A program made the translations under genes and the position numbers. The notes under the pieces are model-generated. The model saw only the letters and a list, made by a program, of their open reading frames with translations, was not told the origin of the DNA and did not search any database. A DNA stretch of 9,716 nt from CACEUX01 sp964404235 (GTDB lineage Bacteria; Fidelibacterota; Marinisomatia; Marinisomatales; UBA1611). Below, one piece after another: positions 6,159 to 9,716 of this stretch (position 1 is the stretch's first letter; each line of letters begins with the position of its first letter). The stretch lies in the NCBI GenBank assembly GCA_964404235.1, contig CAYOJL010000082.1:1-9716 (forward strand), given 5' to 3'.

Positions 6159-7007
6159 TCATCCGGCACGGCGGCGCCCTCCCCGCAAATAAAGAAAGAT
6201 GATCGAGAGCTGGCAGAGGACGAGTACCGAGGCGACGGCCGAAGCAAACGGCCAATTGAGGGTCGACAGAACCAATTCGTAGATCGTCTGCCCGAGCATC
6301 TTGACGCTCCTGCCGCCGAGCAGGGCCGGTGTCACGACGGCGCCGGCGGTCAATGTAAAGACCAGCGCCGAGCCCATGAGGATGCCGGAACGGCTTAGCG
6401 GCAAGGTGATCTCGAGGAAAGTCCGCAAACGCCCGGCGCCGAGGGTCGCCGCTGCCCTCTCGATATTCGGATCCTGGCTGGATAGCGATGAAAACAACGG
6501 GAACACCATGTATGGCATGAGGATATGAATGAGGGCGACGAGCACCGCTGTCTCGGTCTCCAAAATCTTGATCGGGGCATCGAAGACACCGAGCCAAATC
6601 AGGGTCTTGTTGACCGTCCCTTCCGATCCCAGGAGGACGATCCAGCCGTAGGTACGCACGATGACCCCGGTCATTAACGGCGCGATGACGAGAAACATCA
6701 GGATGCCGCGCCAGATGCTTTCCGTGCGGGCCAGGAAATAGGCCAGCGGGTAGCTGAGGAGGAGACTGAACAGCGCCGTCAGACCGGCGATGCGGAGCGT
6801 CCGGAAGATGATGGTGCGGTAATAGTCTTCACCCAGCAGGCGGGCGAAGTTTTCGAAGGTCACCGCGGGGACATAGAGGTCCATAGCCGAGTATTTGAAC
6901 ACACTCATGGCCAGGAAAAAGCTAATCGGGGCGAGCAGGAAGATTGCGTAGATGAACGTGATCGGGGCGAACAATATCTTCCCAAAGACACCGCCACCGG
7001 GCTGCAT
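6159..7007 (-). CDS. ABC transporter permease, PotB-like inner-membrane subunit
   Basis: This 282-residue protein has six predicted membrane segments. The PotB/PotH-type hallmark RTYGWIVLLGSEGTVN is at about 118-133, and the EAA loop IERAAATLGAGRLRTFLEITLP begins at about residue 182, followed by SRSGI. The first segment reads FIYAIFLLAPISFFLAMSVF. I chose ATG 7007, one base after the ATPase stop and preceded by GGGACGG. The upstream ATG at 7040 would overlap the ATPase by 32 bases, lies in the loop of a hairpin and has no clear ribosome binding site. One-base spacing suggests coupled translation with the ATPase. The EAA-bearing partner is the permease at 5297-6142. Together they form the membrane channel of a polyamine/opine-type importer. 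Substrate not deducible from the permease. Confidence 0.88.
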   Translation of the reverse strand: MQPGGGVFGKILFAPITFIYAIFLLAPISFFLAMSVFKYSAMDLYVPAVTFENFARLLGEDYYRTIIFRTLRIAGLTALFSLLLSYPLAYFLARTESIWRGILMFLVIAPLMTGVIVRTYGWIVLLGSEGTVNKTLIWLGVFDAPIKILETETAVLVALIHILMPYMVFPLFSSLSSQDPNIERAAATLGAGRLRTFLEITLPLSRSGILMGSALVFTLTAGAVVTPALLGGRSVKMLGQTIYELVLSTLNWPFASAVASVLVLCQLSIIFLYLRGGRRRAG

Positions 7008-7008
7008 G

Positions 7009-8094
7009 CTAACCGTCCCGTGGCAACACCCTGCACTCATGCAGGGTGAGCCATACCTTGGCGTCAGGGGCGATGTCTCGATACTTGGGCAGGCTCGGCT
7101 TGGTGCTGACCAATTCTTGGCCGTCGTTGGTGCGCAGGGTAAAGGCCATCAGATCGCCGGAGAAAACCCGTTTCGTCACCGTCGCCTCGACCGAGGCCGA
7201 GTCGGCGGGGTCATGCATGTGTACGTCAATGCGTTCGGGTCGGACCATCAGATAGACTCTATCGCCGGGCCGCGATCCGGTCGCATGGGCGCGCGCCTCT
7301 AACCCGTTGCGGACCGCTGTATCGACGCGGATCGCCGCGCCGTCGGTGTCCGCCACCACGCCTTCGATCAGGTTGGTCTCGCCGATGAATTCGGCGGCGA
7401 AACGGGTCGCCGGATTGTCGTAGAGATCCTCGGGCGAGCTGATTTGTTCGATTCGCCCGTGGTTGAGCAAGACAACTTTGTCCGACATTTCGAACGCCTC
7501 GTCCTGGTCGTGGGTGACGAAGATGGTGGCGATGCCGAGCCGTTGCTGGATGTCGCGCAATTCCAGGCGCATACGCTTGCGCAGGACGGCGTCTAGATTG
7601 GATAGCGGCTCGTCGAGCAACAGCAGGGTCGGCTCGATAACCAAGGCCCGCGCCAGGGCGACGCGCTGACGTTGGCCGCCGCTCAACTGGTCCGGCAGGC
7701 GTTCTTCGACGCCGGGCAGGCCAACGAGATCGAGCATCCGTCGAACCCGGATTTCGATTTCGTCGCGTGGAAATTTGCGCATGCGCAAGCCAAAAGCGAC
7801 GTTGTCGAAGATCGTCTTGTGAGGAAACAGGGCGTAGTTCTGGAAGACCAATCCCATGTCCCGATGCTGGGGGTCGAGATTGGTTACATCCTTACCGGCG
7901 AGCAGAACGTCTCCCTGGTCGGGGAAAAGCAAGCCGGCGACGATGTGGAGCGTCGTCGTCTTGCCACAGCCCGAGGGCCCGAGGAGGGTGACAAACTCAC
8001 CCTCCTCGACCACGAAGTCAATCGGTCCGACGCCGAGGGTGCCGCCATAGCTTTTCAGCACGCCTCTCAGCTGCAAGATTAGCGTCGTTGGCAT
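7009..8094 (-). CDS. ABC transporter ATP-binding protein, PotA-like
   Basis: This 361-residue ATPase has every nucleotide-binding motif: Walker A GPSGCGKTT (39-47), Q-loop Gln85 in VFQNYALFPH, signature LSGGQ (137-141), Walker B LLLLDEP (157-163), D-loop SNLD, and H-loop His195 in VTHDQDEA. The C-terminal third (YLMVRPERIDVH and after) is the TOBE-type regulatory domain typical of PotA/FbpC/UgpC-class importers. It powers the importer made by the two permeases downstream. The start is ATG 8094, 30 bases after the binding-protein gene; only a weak GGGCG precedes it. The stop lies one base before the next ATG, and an eight-base-pair hairpin (7027-7048) sits in its last codons. Function as an importer ATPase is certain; substrate class is inferred from neighbours. 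Confidence 0.95.
   Translation of the reverse strand: MPTTLILQLRGVLKSYGGTLGVGPIDFVVEEGEFVTLLGPSGCGKTTTLHIVAGLLFPDQGDVLLAGKDVTNLDPQHRDMGLVFQNYALFPHKTIFDNVAFGLRMRKFPRDEIEIRVRRMLDLVGLPGVEERLPDQLSGGQRQRVALARALVIEPTLLLLDEPLSNLDAVLRKRMRLELRDIQQRLGIATIFVTHDQDEAFEMSDKVVLLNHGRIEQISSPEDLYDNPATRFAAEFIGETNLIEGVVADTDGAAIRVDTAVRNGLEARAHATGSRPGDRVYLMVRPERIDVHMHDPADSASVEATVTKRVFSGDLMAFTLRTNDGQELVSTKPSLPKYRDIAPDAKVWLTLHECRVLPRDG
7027..7048 (-). promoter_or_regulatory. Eight-base-pair stem-loop at the ATPase/permease junction
   Basis: CACCCTGC pairs perfectly with GCAGGGTG across a six-base loop. The structure falls in the codons just before the ATPase stop (7009-7011) and about 20 bases before the permease ATG at 7007. 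No U-run follows. It could adjust coupled translation or message decay between the two genes, or be a coincidence of coding sequence. Confidence 0.4.
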
Positions 8095-8124
8095 GTTGAT
8101 GCGCCCGGTCGGACCGTCCGCGCG

Positions 8125-9204
8125 CTACCCGGCTAGCACCTCCTTGTCCCAGCGAGTCTTGATCTCGTCACGGTAGGCAAACATTGCCATGTAATCGAAA
8201 TCCCGTTGGATTTTGCCGAAGGCCGCGACCTCTTCCTCGGTCATCCGGAGCTTCGCCAGATCCTCCGGCAGGTTCTTCATGGCCTCCATATTGGTCGGCG
8301 GATAGCCCGTCAGGCGCGAGAAGTCGATCTGGCGTTCCGGGTCCAAGGTGCTATTAAAGAACTCGTGCGCCAGATCCATGCTCTCCTGGGGCCGGTTGTT
8401 GACAATGGCCGTGTTGTAGATAAAGCTCAACCCACCTTCTTCGGGGACAACGAACTCGACCGGCGCGCCGGCCTTGGCCGCCTTCTCGATACGTGCGCCG
8501 TAGTGAGGGGCAAGCCAGACCTCTTCGGACAGCAGCATCTGATGGGTGTGTTCGACGTTGTTAATCGTCAGCGCTTTGTTGGTCTTGTAGAGCTCGGCAA
8601 GCTTGCTGATGCCCGGATCAACGTTCTCCGCCGAACCGCCATTCAGTTGGTTGATGGCATGGAATACTTCTTGGCCCATCCATCCCCAATCGGGAAACGC
8701 CACCTTCCCGGCGAATTCCGGATCCCATAGGTCGGTCCACTTGGTGATCGGCCGCTTGATCCGCTTGGTGTTGACCGCCAGACCATATGGTGTGTGGATT
8801 TTGCCGGCCAAGTACGGGTACCGAAAAGCCGGATGAATGTTCTTGAGGTTGGGTATCTTATCTTCCTTCAACTCGACAAGGGCATTGAGAGCTCCGAGTT
8901 GGCTTGAGAAATTTTGGTTTTGATGGATGAGATCCCATTGCGGGCGGCGACGCTGGGCGATGATCAGGGGCTCGAAGCGCCGGCCCTTCTTCCAGATGAT
9001 TTCGGCGCCCATCTCTTCCTCGAACGGAATCCCGAAGGTCTCGTTGAACCATTTGTGCCAGGTACCGCCAGCAAACAGAATGCGGAGTTCCTTGGCCGCC
9101 GCGAAGGCCGGCATCGGGCCCATCGCCGCGATGGCCGCGATGGCGGCCGACTGGCCCAAAAACTGCCGCCGATTGAGAGCCTTTCGTGTTTTCTCTTTGG
9201 TCAT
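8125..9204 (-). CDS. Tat-exported extracellular solute-binding protein of the ABC importer
   Basis: This 359-residue precursor begins with a twin-arginine signal peptide: RRQFLG at residues 12-17, then an alanine-rich hydrophobic stretch and a likely cleavage after AFA (about residue 35). The mature part reads as a PotD-like periplasmic binding protein: ELRILFAGGTW at the first strand, the hinge region PYGLAVNTKRI and ITKWTDLWDPEFAGKVAFPDW, and a helical C terminus. It is first in the operon, followed by the ATPase and both permeases, and should capture the substrate in the periplasm. The frame is open to 9411, but GGGAGGAG six bases before ATG 9204 and the signal peptide fix the start. The ligand is unknown: the polyamine/opine/phosphonate group is the nearest class, and the downstream hydrolases hint at an N-acylated or amide compound. 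Confidence 0.9.
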   Translation of the reverse strand: MTKEKTRKALNRRQFLGQSAAIAAIAAMGPMPAFAAAKELRILFAGGTWHKWFNETFGIPFEEEMGAEIIWKKGRRFEPLIIAQRRRPQWDLIHQNQNFSSQLGALNALVELKEDKIPNLKNIHPAFRYPYLAGKIHTPYGLAVNTKRIKRPITKWTDLWDPEFAGKVAFPDWGWMGQEVFHAINQLNGGSAENVDPGISKLAELYKTNKALTINNVEHTHQMLLSEEVWLAPHYGARIEKAAKAGAPVEFVVPEEGGLSFIYNTAIVNNRPQESMDLAHEFFNSTLDPERQIDFSRLTGYPPTNMEAMKNLPEDLAKLRMTEEEVAAFGKIQRDFDYMAMFAYRDEIKTRWDKEVLAG

Positions 9205-9210
9205 AGCTTT

Positions 9211-9218
9211 CTCCTCCC
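9211..9218 (-). promoter_or_regulatory. Strong ribosome binding site of the binding-protein gene
   Basis: GGGAGGAG lies six bases before the ATG at 9204. It is the clearest Shine-Dalgarno in the window and fits high expression of a periplasmic binding protein. It also excludes the longer open frame reaching 9411. Confidence 0.8.
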
Positions 9219-9285
9219 AGGAGTTTGATAGCATATTGCTTAGTTTAGATCGCAGATGGTTTGCTTTTAGTTCATAGACGGACGT
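9219..9285 (-). promoter_or_regulatory. AT-rich leader, probable operon promoter region
   Basis: This stretch is visibly richer in A and T than the coding DNA around it, and it immediately precedes the first gene of the operon, so it is the natural place for the promoter. TATGCT at 9230-9235 (minus strand) resembles a -10 box. I see no good -35 box at the right distance, so the exact promoter is not assigned. No clear operator palindrome was found. Confidence 0.35.
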
Positions 9286-9426
9286 CGTAGTGTATCCCAT
9301 CATCGCGTCCAGATGCGCCATCGGGTAGGGATCGAGGCCGCTGGTCTGCTCTTCGAAGACGGTGCCGGTTGGGTAGGACAGGCAGAAGGCGATAGCCTGC
9401 TGCCCGTGCATGCCGCCGACGGCAAC
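9286..9426 (-). pseudogene. Unrecognised protein-like fragment upstream of the binding-protein gene
   Basis: In the frame of the binding-protein gene, but upstream of its start, the minus strand reads VAVGGMHGQQAIAFCLSYP and then GTVFEEQTSGLDPYPMAHLD. This has the composition of real protein rather than a chance frame. It begins where the rpoD-like sequence ends and runs into the AT-rich leader, so it is cut at both sides. I do not recognise the family. It may be a leftover of a gene removed when the operon arrived. Confidence 0.3.
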
Positions 9427-9427
9427 G

Positions 9428-9604
9428 CCGCAGCTTGCGCGACCGGCTCGGGTGCTTGAGCTTCCTGAGTGCCTTGGCTTCGATCTGCCGTATGCGCGCG
9501 CGGGTGATCGAAAACTGCTGCCCGACTTCTTCCAAAGTGGGACCGGTGTTCATGTCGATACCGAAGCGCATGCGCAGCACCCGTTCCTCGCGCGCCGTCA
9601 GGCC
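9428..9604 (-). pseudogene. rpoD: rpoD 3' fragment: sigma-70 region 4.2 only
   Basis: The minus strand reads LTAREERVLRMRFGIDMNT, then TLEEVGQQFSITRARIRQIE and AKALRKLKHPSRSRKLR. This is the -35-recognising helix-turn-helix (region 4.2) at the C terminus of primary sigma factors. About 58 residues remain of a protein that is normally 600 or more. The similarity starts within a few bases of the preceding dehydrogenase stop, and it breaks at KLR, just before the usual short SFLD-type ending, continuing as unrelated RCRRRHARAAG. Departures from the usual alphaproteobacterial text (GPT for DHT, TRARIRQ for TRERIRQ) fit a decaying copy. It is not a working sigma factor; a small DNA-binding product from the GTG at 9580 is conceivable but unsupported. 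Confidence 0.75.
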
Positions 9605-9607
9605 GAT

Positions 9608-9716
9608 TCAAAGACTGTTAATACCTAAGTCCGGTTCCAGCATCACCTTGAGGTCGGCGCTGGGTGTGCGCATCGCCTCGAATTTATTTGGGAAATCGTC
9701 CAAACCAACAACACTC
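9608..9716 (-). CDS. Zinc-type medium-chain alcohol dehydrogenase, C-terminal end only
   Basis: The last 35 codons of a minus-strand gene enter from the right edge and stop at TGA (9608-9610). They read SVVGLDDFPNKFEAMRTPS, then KVMLEPDLGINSL. The pattern DDFxxxFEAMRxxxxxxKVMLxP matches the end of zinc-dependent medium-chain dehydrogenases such as threonine and sorbitol dehydrogenases, where this helix and strand close the catalytic domain. The catalytic and NAD-binding parts lie outside the window, so the substrate cannot be named. It lies upstream of the importer operon on the same strand, about 400 bases before the binding-protein gene, with gene fragments in between. It is probably a separate unit. 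Confidence 0.6.
   Translation of the reverse strand, partial: SVVGLDDFPNKFEAMRTPSADLKVMLEPDLGINSL

Noticed and set aside
6143..6247. Upstream extension of the PotC-like permease to 6247
   Set aside because: It would overlap the preceding permease gene by 89 bases and adds a serine/proline-rich N terminus unlike the family.
7008..7040. ATG at 7040 as start of the PotB-like permease
   Set aside because: It overlaps the ATPase gene by 32 bases and sits in a hairpin loop. ATG 7007 is one base past the ATPase stop and gives the normal family N terminus.
9205..9411. N-terminal extension of the binding protein to 9411
   Set aside because: The strong GGGAGGAG site and the twin-arginine signal peptide both place the start at 9204. 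An extra 69 residues would bury the signal peptide.

Overview
This is a GC-rich bacterial segment, most likely from an alphaproteobacterium. The best lineage clue is a sigma-70 region 4.2 fragment near the right end (about 9428-9604): its wording, with GQQFS and HPSRSRKLR, resembles alphaproteobacterial RpoD more than the gammaproteobacterial form. The clean reading frames, short gaps and visible Shine-Dalgarno sites fit a free-living heterotroph with many solute-uptake operons.

Layout. The left edge carries the 3' part of a plus-strand beta-hydroxyacid dehydrogenase (2-880). From about 9204 down to 961 everything is on the minus strand and reads as one catabolic operon. In transcription order it holds a Tat-exported solute-binding protein, a PotA-like ATPase, two PotB/PotC-like permeases, then four tandem enzymes of the succinylglutamate desuccinylase/aspartoacylase (AstE/ASPA) zinc hydrolase family. 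A 71-codon amidohydrolase-like remnant sits between the second and third hydrolase. Gaps run from 1 to 60 bases, and two junctions have a single base between stop and start. At the right edge the minus strand holds the last 35 codons of a zinc-type medium-chain alcohol dehydrogenase. Its stop codon abuts the rpoD fragment, which is followed by an unrecognised protein-like stretch and an AT-rich leader before the binding-protein gene.

How the genes may work together. The transporter resembles the polyamine/opine/phosphonate type of ABC importer. Four amide-bond hydrolases behind it suggest uptake of an N-acylated or amide-linked small molecule followed by cytoplasmic deacylation. The hydrolases form two pairs: 4277-5257 with 3253-4233, and 1992-2975 with 961-1959. 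All four keep the zinc ligands, the N-R of the D/N-L-N-R motif, an upstream arginine and the catalytic glutamate. The substrate cannot be read from the sequence.

Most notable observations: (1) a 173-bp stretch is base-for-base identical between two hydrolase paralogues that otherwise differ clearly, indicating recent gene conversion or an assembly artefact; (2) the four-hydrolase-plus-importer operon itself; (3) the truncated amidohydrolase, which keeps a strong ribosome binding site; (4) the mosaic of gene fragments (alcohol dehydrogenase end, rpoD piece, unknown piece) upstream of the operon. No tRNA, rRNA, CRISPR array, transposase or convincing rho-independent terminator was seen.
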